Assembly: GCA_947259005.1 (NCBI GenBank)
Contig: CAMYKP010000006.1
Location: forward strand, 868,001-932,000
Reading direction: 5' to 3'
Source of the DNA: an uncultured Parasphingopyxis sp.
Lineage (GTDB): Bacteria; Pseudomonadota; Alphaproteobacteria; Sphingomonadales; Sphingomonadaceae
DNA length: 64,000 bases
Position numbers and translations under genes: made by a program. Under the pieces are notes generated by a model. The model was given only the letters and a program-made list of their open reading frames with translations, had not been told where the DNA came from and did no database searches. Positions 45,636 through 54,328 of the stretch are shown here, one piece after another (the first letter of the stretch is position 1; every line of letters starts with the position of its first letter).

Positions 45636-46183
45636 TTACCCTTAGCGGCGATGCGATATTCGCGCGCCTTTTCAAAGGTATTATAGTCCTCGATCTCGAT
45701 CGGGAAGGTATTGAGGAAATTGCAGACAAGCTGGTAAAATCCGACCACCAGCACAAGATCGGCAAGCTGCTCAGTCCCGAGCTGCGCATGCGCCCTGACC
45801 AGCTCATCCCCATGCAGCCTGTGATCGCGGAGGATCATATCCGTCCAGCCTATTATCGCCTGTTGACCGTCGCTGAGTGCAGCCACATCGGCGTCCAGCG
45901 CGCAGGCGGCGAAGACGGCTTCGGGAATCTTGAGCAGCCGCGACAGGGCCTCATGCTGGTGAACCTCATAGGCCGATCCATAGCGATGACCGACCCGCAA
46001 TATCGCAATCTCCCGTAGGTCCGGCGGCAGCGAACAGCCATCGAAAACCGTATCGGCAAAAGCGCAAAAGCCCATCGCCATCCCGCGCGAATGCATGAGC
46101 ATATGATAGACATTGGCCCCGCCACGGCTGAGCACGGCTTCGCGCAACTCGGCAGGCAGCGTTTCAAGGTCGGGATAGGTCAT
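45632..46183 (-). CDS. Carboxymuconolactone decarboxylase-like protein
   Basis: 183 residues from the ATG at 46183 with a GGAG ribosome site; the open frame continues far upstream but there it lies inside the VOC gene. The helical CMD/AhpD-like core is visible (LPPDLREIAILRVGHRYGSAYEVHQHEALSR), but the CxxC redox pair of AhpD is absent, so it is more like the gamma-carboxymuconolactone decarboxylase side of the family. Function unknown. It follows the VOC-family gene by 25 bases in the same direction, probably one operon. Confidence 0.83.
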   Translation of the reverse strand: MTYPDLETLPAELREAVLSRGGANVYHMLMHSRGMAMGFCAFADTVFDGCSLPPDLREIAILRVGHRYGSAYEVHQHEALSRLLKIPEAVFAACALDADVAALSDGQQAIIGWTDMILRDHRLHGDELVRAHAQLGTEQLADLVLVVGFYQLVCNFLNTFPIEIEDYNTFEKAREYRIAAKGN

Positions 46184-46208
46184 TGCGATCTCCAGGTCGG
46201 GTTCAGAA

Positions 46209-46736
46209 TCAACCGAAAGTGCGGATGGGATCGGACCCGTCCCAGCCTTGCGCGACCTTGCGGATATGGGCGAAAGTTCGCCCCTTGGTCCCGCTGATAT
46301 CGGAAATTTCAACGATGGTTCCGGGATGCGCCTCGGTATCGAAATAGGCGAAACGCCCCTTCTCTCCGCCGATACAGCCTTCATGGCCGACCGTATAACC
46401 AAGCGACAAAGCCTTGTCGTAAACGCGCTGATACTCCTCCGTCCAATAGGACATATGCTGGAGCCCTTCATGGCCGGCTTCCAGAAAATCGCGGTACATG
46501 GACGGCGCATCGTTGCGTTGCTGAATCAGCTCGATCTGCAGGTCGCCGGAATTGGCGAGCGCGATGCTCATCTCCACATCGGAATCGACACCGCGATATT
46601 TGAACCAGTCGGTTTTCACATCTTCGATATAGAACCATGGCCCGACGCCCATGACCTCGATCCAGTGCTTCATCGCAGCTTCGATGTCCTTCACGACATA
46701 GCCATTCTGGCAGACATTCCCGAAAATCCGGCTCAC
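46209..46736 (-). CDS. VOC-family (glyoxalase/dioxygenase superfamily) protein
   Basis: 175 residues, GTG start with GGGGAGAAG upstream. The paired beta-alpha-beta-beta-beta units of the VOC fold are suggested by CQNGYVVKDIEAAMKHWIEV and by EGLQHMSYWTEE. A C-terminal HPGTIVEI carries a Glu in the usual metal-ligand position. It could be a metalloenzyme such as an epimerase, isomerase or dioxygenase. It lies between an SDR and a CMD-like gene on the same strand, suggesting a small catabolic operon (SDR-VOC-CMD). Confidence 0.85.
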   Translation of the reverse strand: MSRIFGNVCQNGYVVKDIEAAMKHWIEVMGVGPWFYIEDVKTDWFKYRGVDSDVEMSIALANSGDLQIELIQQRNDAPSMYRDFLEAGHEGLQHMSYWTEEYQRVYDKALSLGYTVGHEGCIGGEKGRFAYFDTEAHPGTIVEISDISGTKGRTFAHIRKVAQGWDGSDPIRTFG

Positions 46737-46784
46737 GATTCTTCTCCCCTCATGCCTCCACGCCGCGTGAGCCGCATTTCGACC

Positions 46785-47795
46785 TCAAACAATGCCGTTA
46801 TCTATCAGGCTGCGCGCCGTATCGATGATCGTTTCCTCTTCATTGCGGGTCTGCCAGCCAAGAACCTCCCTGGCATGGCTCGCATCGGCATGACGCACCT
46901 TGCCAAGTTCGGACTTCACCTGACGCGCGACCGGATCCCATATGGAAACCAGCCTCATCACCCAATCGGGCAGTTTGCGTGACGGCACTTTTCGCGCCTC
47001 ATCTCCCAGCCGCTCCTTCAGCAGCATGGCGATGTCGTGCATCTTGAAGAATTTCCCGGCAGCGAAAAAGCGTTCGCCGTCCATGTCAGGCGCAGTCAAT
47101 GCGCGCACATGCAGATCGGCAACATCGCGAACATCGACCACGCAAAATCCGAGATCGGGAGAGCCGGGGAAACTGCCGTCCATAAGCTTTTTCACCGCCT
47201 CCAGAGAGGTCGAGAAATCGGAACTGAGAACCGGCCCCAGCACCATGCTGGGATTAATGGAGCAATATTCCATATCGCCGCCATTGGCGTCCATCCAGTC
47301 CCGCGCCGCGCGTTCGGAGATCGTCTTCGATTTCACATAGGGGTAAACATCCGGATGGCTGAGATCGGTCCAGCGGCTTTCGTCGAAAGTATATTCGCCG
47401 CGATCCACACCGTAGCCGATCGCGGCCATGGACGATGTCATCACGACGCGCTGGACACCGGCTTCCTTGGCAAACCGCAGCGCCCGGAGCGCGCCGTCGC
47501 GCGCCGGCCCGATAAGATCGTCTTCATTCTTGGGCGAGGCCGAGGGAAGCGGCGATGCGAGATGCGCGACATGGGTGCAGCCTGCCATCGCCTCGGCCCA
47601 GCCCGCATCATCCATCAGATCGGCGGCGAAGAAGCTGAGCTTGCTATTGTCGACGCTCAGAATGTCGCGAACATGCTGCTCTTTGGCCAGCGAGCGGATC
47701 GTCGTCCGGACCGTCCAGCCTTCCGCCACAAGCTGCCTGATCGTGAAACCCGCAATATAACCGCTGCCCCCCGTTACGAGTACAGTTCCTGACAT
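46785..47795 (-). CDS. Extended SDR, NAD-dependent epimerase/dihydroflavonol reductase-like
   Basis: 336 residues with GGGAGGA before the ATG. The N-terminal VLVTGGSGYIAGF is the extended-SDR cofactor motif, and YPYVKSKTISERAARD carries the Tyr-xxx-Lys pair. The middle SSMAAIGYG holds the catalytic Ser. It resembles dihydroflavonol-4-reductase/cinnamoyl-CoA-reductase-like enzymes that reduce aldehydes or ketones. It is the first of three minus-strand genes (SDR, VOC, CMD). The true substrate is unknown. Confidence 0.92.
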   Translation of the reverse strand: MSGTVLVTGGSGYIAGFTIRQLVAEGWTVRTTIRSLAKEQHVRDILSVDNSKLSFFAADLMDDAGWAEAMAGCTHVAHLASPLPSASPKNEDDLIGPARDGALRALRFAKEAGVQRVVMTSSMAAIGYGVDRGEYTFDESRWTDLSHPDVYPYVKSKTISERAARDWMDANGGDMEYCSINPSMVLGPVLSSDFSTSLEAVKKLMDGSFPGSPDLGFCVVDVRDVADLHVRALTAPDMDGERFFAAGKFFKMHDIAMLLKERLGDEARKVPSRKLPDWVMRLVSIWDPVARQVKSELGKVRHADASHAREVLGWQTRNEEETIIDTARSLIDNGIV

Positions 47796-47880
47796 TGTGA
47801 TCCTCCCGCCTATCTGTACGGACGATCCTATGCCTCAAGGTTTTGCAGCGCAATGAAAAGCGCCGGAGCATTGTGGCGGG

Positions 47881-48375
47881 CTATTCCGCCTGGCTGTCCT
47901 GGAACGCTTCCATCATCGGCCGAAGCTCCTCGGAATAGAAAAGCACCTCGGGCGGCTCGAAACGCCATGCCGTGCGATGCTCGCGAAAGGCGATAACCCC
48001 GGCGACCGGCAACCCTTCTTCGTCATAAGCCTCGCGCATGGCGGCGATGATCCGATCCTGATCGTCGGCATCGACGAGTATCCAGACCATCTGCAGGGCA
48101 TCATCGCGAAAGACGAATTCGGCCAGGCGCGGTTCGCCCATATAGTCGAACCCCTCGCAATCGATCTGCTGCTGGATCTCCTGCACATCGGGCAGGAATG
48201 GCGGATCGATGGCGCGCAATTCCGCCTCGTTGCACATTCCAGCGAGCCGCTCGGTCATCGTGTCCACCGAGGCACCAAATTCCATCACGTCGGGAATCGT
48301 GACGTCCACCGACTGCGCCGAAACGGCCGTGGACATTCCGAGCGTCGCCAAAAGACAAAGAGCGCCGGCTTTCAT
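47881..48375 (-). CDS. Exported hypothetical protein
   Basis: 164 residues. The N-terminus KAGALCLLATLGMSTAVSAQ is a signal peptide with an AxA-Q cleavage site, so the mature protein is periplasmic. Two later Cys (near positions 48 and 73) could form a disulfide. The rest is acidic with no motif I recognise (FRDDALQMVWILVDADDQDR). It stands alone, divergent from a DAO-type oxidoreductase across an AT-rich gap with a palindrome that may regulate both. Confidence 0.75.
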   Translation of the reverse strand: MKAGALCLLATLGMSTAVSAQSVDVTIPDVMEFGASVDTMTERLAGMCNEAELRAIDPPFLPDVQEIQQQIDCEGFDYMGEPRLAEFVFRDDALQMVWILVDADDQDRIIAAMREAYDEEGLPVAGVIAFREHRTAWRFEPPEVLFYSEELRPMMEAFQDSQAE

Positions 48376-48410
48376 GTTTCAATCCTCCAAACAGGTCGCC
48401 ACTGCTATAG

Positions 48411-48430
48411 TGTATTAGATACATAATACA
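48411..48430. promoter_or_regulatory. Palindrome in divergent promoter
   Basis: TGTATTA and TAATACA form perfect arms around GATACA; the inner TGTAT-TAG-ATACA is a second, overlapping palindrome. It lies between divergent genes starting at 48375 and 48472 and is the AT-rich core of the gap, so it is probably an operator. Confidence 0.5.
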
Positions 48431-48471
48431 ATAGGATTTCCAAACTCGAGTAATCGCCATAAAGGCCGTCC

Positions 48472-49605
48472 ATGCGAACCTTAGACACGATCATCATCGG
48501 CGGCGGCATTGCAGGGCTCTACGCAGCCGCCCGGATTGCGCGGCGCGGCGAAACGGTCGTCCTCGAACGCGAGAGCGCGCCCGGCTATCACAGCTCCGGA
48601 CGCAGCGCGACATTCTGCCATTTCGGGATCGGCGACGGTCTGGTCCACAAACTGACGGCAATCAGCAAGGCCGTTTTCGCTGCGCCACCGGATGGTGATC
48701 ACCCGCCTCTCGCGCGGCGAATGGCCGCTTTTTTCATTGCCCGAGCGGATGAGCGGGAGCAGCTGGACCGGCTGACCGAAACCACCCTCGCCCATTCGCC
48801 CGATGCGCGTCAGATCGCACAGGATGAGCTGCGCGAGATCGTTCCGGTCCTGAAAGCCGGGGATGAGGGTTTCGCAGCCGGGCTTTACGATCCCGATGCC
48901 TATAAGCTTGACAGCGATGCCATGCTGCAGGCGAATATCCGTGCGCTGCGCGCCGCCGGCGGAGCGATGGTTACGAATGCTCCGGTCGAGGCAATCCGCC
49001 GTGAAGGCGAACACTGGATCGTCGATACACCGGGCGAGAGCTATGCGGCCCGGCACGTCGTCAACGCCGCTGGAGCCTGGGCCGATACGATTGCGGAATT
49101 GGCCGGCGTTCGTCCGCTCGGACTGACGCCGCTCAAGCGCACCATCATAGCCTTTCGTCCGCCCGAGGGCATCGACGTATCCGGCTGGCCCTTCACCAAG
49201 ACGGTTGGCGAAGGCTTCTACATGCTCCCCGAAGGATCGGGCCAATTGCTGGCCTCACCGATGGACGAAGACACGTCACCGCCCTGCGATGCGCAGCCCG
49301 ACGAGGAAACCATCGCGCTAGCCGCATGGCAGGTCGAACAGGCTACGACTATGCCGATTCGGCGCATCGACCATAAATGGTCGGGCCTCAGGACCTTCGC
49401 GCCGGACAAAAGCCCGGTGGCCGGATATGCGCCGGACGCGCCCGGCTTTTTCTGGCTGGCCGGACAGGGCGGATTCGGGCTGCAAACGTCGCCGGGCATG
49501 GCGATGGCGGCGGAGGCGATGCTTCTTGGCCTCGACTGGCCGGAGGCTCTGACTGCAATGGATGTGCGGCCGGAAATGCTCAGGCCGGAAAGGCTGTTCG
49601 CCTAG
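48472..49605 (+). CDS. FAD-dependent oxidoreductase (DAO family)
   Basis: 377 residues. The N-terminal IIIGGGIAGLYAAARIARRG is a Rossmann FAD-binding motif, followed by LERESAPGYHSSGRSATFCH. The C-terminal part (GLRTFAPDKSPVAGYAPDAP and LAGQGGFGLQTSPGMA) matches the D-amino-acid oxidase/glycine-oxidase-like family. It oxidises an amino or hydroxy acid, with electrons passed to oxygen or a quinone; substrate unknown. Its stop overlaps the convergent sulfatase-like gene by four bases (CTAG). Confidence 0.9.
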   Translation: MRTLDTIIIGGGIAGLYAAARIARRGETVVLERESAPGYHSSGRSATFCHFGIGDGLVHKLTAISKAVFAAPPDGDHPPLARRMAAFFIARADEREQLDRLTETTLAHSPDARQIAQDELREIVPVLKAGDEGFAAGLYDPDAYKLDSDAMLQANIRALRAAGGAMVTNAPVEAIRREGEHWIVDTPGESYAARHVVNAAGAWADTIAELAGVRPLGLTPLKRTIIAFRPPEGIDVSGWPFTKTVGEGFYMLPEGSGQLLASPMDEDTSPPCDAQPDEETIALAAWQVEQATTMPIRRIDHKWSGLRTFAPDKSPVAGYAPDAPGFFWLAGQGGFGLQTSPGMAMAAEAMLLGLDWPEALTAMDVRPEMLRPERLFA

Positions 49606-51152
49606 TCCATGCTGCCTGCCACCTCGGCGAACGTGTATAATTCCCCGTTGGAAACGAACACCATGTGCCGGTCTGGTAGGTTTGGCATCGCAGAACCGAA
49701 GCTCTGCCGGAGGATGGACGGGTAGATGTTGATCGGGCTGGCCGGCATGTTGCCGGGCGCACCATCGGCATGGCGCACGGCGAACAGGATGCCGAATTTC
49801 TCACGCAATGCAGGGCGTTCAAGTTCGTCCCAGTCAACCGCGACCGGATCGCGTCCGATAAATCGTTCATCGCCGACATGCGGTTCGGGCCATGGGCCTT
49901 CGTCGGCCTGCAGGATGATCGTTGCGGGGCGCGGACCGGCAAGGATCGCGTCGATCGTCGCCAGAAGCCGGCTGTTCGCATATTCGAGCTGGCCGACATA
50001 ATTGTCGCGCCGGGTTGCAGCCTCCGCATCGGCCAGCGAGCGGCAGCTGCCATCGGCGTTGATCACATAGGGAGGGTGCGGGACAAGGAAATGCGCAAAC
50101 ACATATTTGCGCTCATCCCGTCCGGCAAGATCCTGCAAGGCATTGAACTTATATTCTTCGCGCAGGCACTGGTCATGACGCGCATCGCCATAGGGCAGAT
50201 CGGCGAGTTCCAGAGCTCGGCCCGGAACAGATTGCTCGACGAGCAGGCGGGCAAGTTCCGGCAAGTCGCGCAGGTTGATATTCTCGTCCGCGCCGGGATT
50301 GCGGCGTGACGGGTTCCACCAGGTACCGGCAAAAACGGTCGTGTATCCGGCCTCGTTGAAAAACTGGATGGCGCGGTTGTCGCGCATCGCCCGGTAGATC
50401 GGCACCCAGTCGCCGCCCATCAGATCGTCGCTTTCGGCAAGCGGCTCAAGATAGGCTGCGTTCATCGTTGACGCGAGCGAATGGCCGGTGCGCTGGAAAT
50501 TCGAAAAGGCGTTGTCGTCGACGGCGAAACCGCGTTCGCGCAGGGCATTGAGAAACGGCCGGTTGTCATAGCCGTAAACCCGGGCCAGCGTTTCGCTATT
50601 CCCATAGCGGTCCATCACGAAATGCCAGACATCGGGGCTGTTTTCATCGGCGCTGGCTTCGAATGCCGGAAATGGTGCAGAAACATCCGGCCGGGCCGCT
50701 TCCAGCCGATACTGGTCGGCACCTGCCTGCCCGGCGAAGATCAGGATCAGCGGCAGCGCGGCGAGATTGATCATTGCATTGGTCCGCTCAAGCTTAGCGT
50801 CATGCTGCGGAATGCGGCGCATCAGATCGAGCGCAATCAGGCCGACAAGGACAAGCGCGCCTGCCTCGATCAGCGGCGAAGCCAGTAACCGCGTCAATGA
50901 CGGAGCATAGAAGAGATATCCCCCCAGCACTCCCAGCATCATGCTTGCCCGGATCCATGATTTGGCGAGAAGCCGTAAACCGATCAGCAGGCCGATAAGG
51001 ATCGCCAGCAGTACAAGTCCCGTCGGCAGGGCATCTTCATAGCCGAGCCGGTCGGCATTGCTCCGCCACAATCCGAAAAAGATGATGACGGGAATGACGA
51101 ATCCGGCAAGCGGCAGCCGTGCAAACCAGCTTTGAGCCAGCTTTTCGAGCAT
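49602..51152 (-). CDS. Membrane-anchored sulfatase/phosphoethanolamine transferase-like protein
   Basis: 516 residues. About five N-terminal helices (for example LPLAGFVIPVIIFFGLW and GLVLLAILIGLLIGLRLLA) are followed by a soluble alkaline-phosphatase-superfamily domain. DVWHFVMDRYGN carries the first metal Asp, TGHSLASTMNAAY the probable Thr/Ser nucleophile region, and VFAHFLVPHPPYV and LQADEGPW later ligands. It may transfer or remove a phospho- or sulfo-group on a surface polymer. Its ATG shares one base with the methyltransferase stop (TAATG), and it is third in a three-gene operon. Confidence 0.82.
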   Translation of the reverse strand: MLEKLAQSWFARLPLAGFVIPVIIFFGLWRSNADRLGYEDALPTGLVLLAILIGLLIGLRLLAKSWIRASMMLGVLGGYLFYAPSLTRLLASPLIEAGALVLVGLIALDLMRRIPQHDAKLERTNAMINLAALPLILIFAGQAGADQYRLEAARPDVSAPFPAFEASADENSPDVWHFVMDRYGNSETLARVYGYDNRPFLNALRERGFAVDDNAFSNFQRTGHSLASTMNAAYLEPLAESDDLMGGDWVPIYRAMRDNRAIQFFNEAGYTTVFAGTWWNPSRRNPGADENINLRDLPELARLLVEQSVPGRALELADLPYGDARHDQCLREEYKFNALQDLAGRDERKYVFAHFLVPHPPYVINADGSCRSLADAEAATRRDNYVGQLEYANSRLLATIDAILAGPRPATIILQADEGPWPEPHVGDERFIGRDPVAVDWDELERPALREKFGILFAVRHADGAPGNMPASPINIYPSILRQSFGSAMPNLPDRHMVFVSNGELYTFAEVAGSMD

Positions 51153-52537
51153 TAGCTGCGACGATATTGGACGATAAGGCGGCCATCTTCGCCAAGCTTT
51201 TTCTGCTCGACGATCTCAGCCCGCGCGCCGACATGCTGAAGGAAGGCTTCCTCGGTATAGTCGGGGAAGATATCCTTGCGGCTGGCCAGCAATTTGCGGA
51301 CCATCACGTCATCCTTGTTCGGGAACTCGATCACGCCCTGCGGCGCAAGGCCGATCAGCCAGTCGACAGCCATGTCGAGCGGCACGTTGCGGCCAATCGC
51401 GATGTGATGGATCACGGCAAGCGCCACCATCGCATCGATCTTGCCGCGATCGCCAAGGCTTGCGCGCTCGGAATTGGCCCAGCCCTGTGCAGGGCTTGGA
51501 TTGGCAGCATCGAGCCAGAGCGGCAGAACCGACAGTTTCGACTGGGAGAAACGCGAATAGCAGCGTTCCAGTGCGCCATAGTCGAAATCGAAGGCAACGA
51601 CCGATTTGGCTCCGGCTTCAAGCGCCGTCTGTGTGAAATCGCCACTGTTGCAACCGATATCGAACATCATGTCCGGTTGTACCGACCCCGCCATCGCTGC
51701 GACGAAATCATGCTTTTCGGCACGCTTTTCCGCATTGTAGCTGTTGTCGCCGGCATAGTCCGACCAGACCGAACGGCCGCCCGGCAATTCAAGGCCGGAG
51801 ATATAGCTTTTCAGCCCTTCGAGCATCGCCACAAGAGACCGCTTGGGCAGCTTGTGCGCCTTGACGATCTTTTCCTTCGTCTCGGTCTTCAACGCATGTT
51901 TGTGCGCCTTGGCCTGGGTGACGACATGGGCAAGCACCGTGAAGGAAAGCTTGTCGCGCCAGCCCAGAACCGCCGCCAGGTCTTCAGGCGCAATGCCCTC
52001 GACCGATCCGCGATACCAGCTGTTGGGAACCACGCCGCGCTTCGCCCAGAGGAGCAGCGGATTGAGAAACTGCATGCAGAACTGCCGGTGCCCGGCCCAG
52101 ATTTCGCCCTCTTCATAGGGAACGACGGACAGGTGATCGATGAACACCGGCTCGGTGCCGCGAAACTGCACATTATATGCTGTGGCATCGCAGAGGGTGA
52201 AATTCGACCGCAACGCTTCCAGATGCAGTTCGAGATGGAGAATTGCAGCCGCTTTCAGCTGCGAAAAGGTCCATTCATACGGATAGGAGATGAACGGGAT
52301 CAGCGGGTGCGACAGCAGATGGGCCGGTTTGGGTTCAAGCGTGTCGGCAAGGCCGGGCTCTGCGGCTTCCGCTTCGACCATCAGCCCTTTGGCGATAAGC
52401 GCGTCAAGCACGCCTGCCTTTTGCACGGCCTCGAAATTGTCGCGGCCCATCTCGTAGATGGCGCGCAGCACGCGGTCGTCCTGAATGAAGACGCGGCCGC
52501 TGGGGTCCCTGAAAGAACCCGGGTCCGGATTGATCAT
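51152..52537 (-). CDS. NoeA-like class I SAM-dependent methyltransferase
   Basis: 461 residues. A long N-terminal region of about 280 residues (ISYPYEWTFSQLKAAAILHL, then ATAYNVQFRGTEPVFIDHLS) precedes a Rossmann methyltransferase domain with MMFDIGCNSGDFTQTALEAG and VVAFDFDYGALERCY. This long form recalls NoeA, the host-specific nodulation protein of rhizobia, whose exact reaction is unsettled. It starts 3 bases after the small YLDPATGS gene and ends in the start of the sulfatase-like gene, so the three products are made together, probably for surface modification. Confidence 0.85.
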   Translation of the reverse strand: MINPDPGSFRDPSGRVFIQDDRVLRAIYEMGRDNFEAVQKAGVLDALIAKGLMVEAEAAEPGLADTLEPKPAHLLSHPLIPFISYPYEWTFSQLKAAAILHLELHLEALRSNFTLCDATAYNVQFRGTEPVFIDHLSVVPYEEGEIWAGHRQFCMQFLNPLLLWAKRGVVPNSWYRGSVEGIAPEDLAAVLGWRDKLSFTVLAHVVTQAKAHKHALKTETKEKIVKAHKLPKRSLVAMLEGLKSYISGLELPGGRSVWSDYAGDNSYNAEKRAEKHDFVAAMAGSVQPDMMFDIGCNSGDFTQTALEAGAKSVVAFDFDYGALERCYSRFSQSKLSVLPLWLDAANPSPAQGWANSERASLGDRGKIDAMVALAVIHHIAIGRNVPLDMAVDWLIGLAPQGVIEFPNKDDVMVRKLLASRKDIFPDYTEEAFLQHVGARAEIVEQKKLGEDGRLIVQYRRS

Positions 52538-52540
52538 GGC

Positions 52541-52765
52541 TTAGTTTTCGGTGTTGTCGGATGCGACGTCGCCGGTCTTGCGACCGAAGAACGAACGAAC
52601 CTTGTGCATGAACAGTTTCGCATAGAGCAAACCGCCAGCGACTGCGCCGATAACGGCCTGAATGATGATGCTGCCCGTGGCCGGATCGAGATAGGCAAAA
52701 GCCGGCGCCGCACCGAAAATCGTCAGCACGGCAAAAGCCGCGATATGTCGTTCAGAAATACCCAT
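52541..52765 (-). CDS. Small YLDPATGS-type membrane protein
   Basis: 74 residues with GGAGGG before the ATG. A signal-like N-terminus (FAVLTIFGAAPAFA) is followed by the short motif YLDPATGS, a membrane helix (IIIQAVIGAVAGGLLYAKLF) and a basic juxtamembrane tail. I recall the YLDPGTGS-type motif next to similar methyltransferase and sulfatase genes in other bacteria, but I cannot verify that here. It heads the three-gene operon. Function unknown. Confidence 0.82.
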   Translation of the reverse strand: MGISERHIAAFAVLTIFGAAPAFAYLDPATGSIIIQAVIGAVAGGLLYAKLFMHKVRSFFGRKTGDVASDNTEN

Positions 52766-52871
52766 TAAACCCTCCGTCAGTGTTCCACCGACGAGAGTTG
52801 AAGGAATATCGTTAAGAAATGGATAAAATGACGAGGAAAAGCCGCGGTAACCCTGTCTTTCGATCCTTAAC

Positions 52872-54221
52872 CTATTTGAGCAGCACCAGTTCCTCGGCCA
52901 TGGTCGGATGGAGCGCGACGACGTCGTCGAAATCGGCCTTGGTCAGCCCCGCTTTCACGGCAACCGCCGCCGCCTGCAGGATTTCCGCTGAATCCGGGCC
53001 AATCATGTGGAGCCCGACGACTTTGCCCGTGTCTCCGTCGCAAACCATCTTGTAGAGCGCCCGCTCATCGCGATCGGCGAGGACATTTTTCATCGCCCTG
53101 AAATCCGACAGATAGCATTTCACGCTGCCAAGCGCCTTGCGCGCTTCGGCTTCGGTCATGCCCACAGCGGCTAATGGCGGATGGCTGAACACCGCAGACG
53201 GGATATAGCGATAGTCGACCGTTTGCGGGTTATCGTTGAACACCGTCTCGGCAAAAGCCTGGCCCTCGCGGATCGCAACCGGCGTCAATTGCACCCGGTT
53301 GGTGACATCGCCGACCGCATAGATGCTGTCGACATTGGTCTTGTTATACTCGTCGACCTTGATCGCGCCCTTTTCGTCCAGCTCGACCCCGGCATTGTCC
53401 AGCCCGAGGCCATCGGTTTTGGGAACGCGGCCCGTCGCGATCAGCACGATATCAACGTCGAGGGGCGAATGATTGCTCATCTCGACATGGAGTGATCCAT
53501 CGTCGTTCTTCTCGATCTTTTCGAACTGGGCGTTGAACCGGAAGTCGATGCCTTTGCGCATGGATATTTCGAGCAACCGATCCCGGATCGCCTGGTCATA
53601 TTGGCGCAGGATGGCGTCCGAACGGTTGATAAGCGTCACTTCGCAGGAAAATTCGTTGAAGATGCCGGCAAACTCGTTGGCAATATAGCCGGCACCCGCG
53701 ATCAGAACCCGTTTCGGCAGGGATTCCAGATGGAAAACCTCATTTGAACTGATCGTGTGCTCGACGCCCAGAAAATCGGGCTTGAACGGCCAGGCGCCGG
53801 TGGCCACGAGGATTTTCCCAGCGGTGACAGTCTTGCCCGATGCAAGCTTCACTTCATTCGGCCCGGCAACCGTTGCGCGCTCATGAATGATCTCGACATT
53901 GTTGCTCTCGAGCGTGTTGATATAGATGCCGTTCAGCCTTTCGACCTCGGCAAGGACATTGTCGCGCAGGGTCGGCCAGTCGAACTCAGGATCGCCCGGT
54001 ACTTTCCAGCCGAAACGGCGGGCATCGTGAATATCCTCGGCAAAATGGGACCCATAGACGAGGAGCTTTTTGGGCACGCAGCCGCGAATGACGCAGGTTC
54101 CGCCCACCTTATGCTCTTCGGCAATCGCCACTTTCGCTCCAAATGCAGCCGAAACGCGAGCGGCGCGAACACCGCCCGAACCGGCGCCAATTACAAAAAG
54201 ATCATAGTCAAATTCGGCCAT
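52872..54221 (-). CDS. gor: Glutathione-disulfide reductase
   Basis: 449 residues. FVIGAGSGGVRAARVSAAFG is the FAD motif, GGTCVIRGCVPKKLLVYGS carries the redox-active disulfide Cys pair, and LIATGRVPKTDGL and IYAVGDVTNRVQLTPVA are the downstream signature stretches. The C-terminal HPTMAEELVLLK provides the catalytic His-Glu. It keeps glutathione reduced using NADPH in the cytoplasm. It is followed (upstream on the strand) by pgi, in the same direction, 107 bases away. Confidence 0.96.
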   Translation of the reverse strand: MAEFDYDLFVIGAGSGGVRAARVSAAFGAKVAIAEEHKVGGTCVIRGCVPKKLLVYGSHFAEDIHDARRFGWKVPGDPEFDWPTLRDNVLAEVERLNGIYINTLESNNVEIIHERATVAGPNEVKLASGKTVTAGKILVATGAWPFKPDFLGVEHTISSNEVFHLESLPKRVLIAGAGYIANEFAGIFNEFSCEVTLINRSDAILRQYDQAIRDRLLEISMRKGIDFRFNAQFEKIEKNDDGSLHVEMSNHSPLDVDIVLIATGRVPKTDGLGLDNAGVELDEKGAIKVDEYNKTNVDSIYAVGDVTNRVQLTPVAIREGQAFAETVFNDNPQTVDYRYIPSAVFSHPPLAAVGMTEAEARKALGSVKCYLSDFRAMKNVLADRDERALYKMVCDGDTGKVVGLHMIGPDSAEILQAAAVAVKAGLTKADFDDVVALHPTMAEELVLLK

Positions 54222-54328
54222 CGGGATTTCCTGTCATCATTGTCTGCCAAGGGTTCGAACTGGGGCGGCAAGAGGTTACGCGCAAGCGGAGTTTTGGCGA
54301 TAATAGTGATCGACTTTTCGTTCGATAC

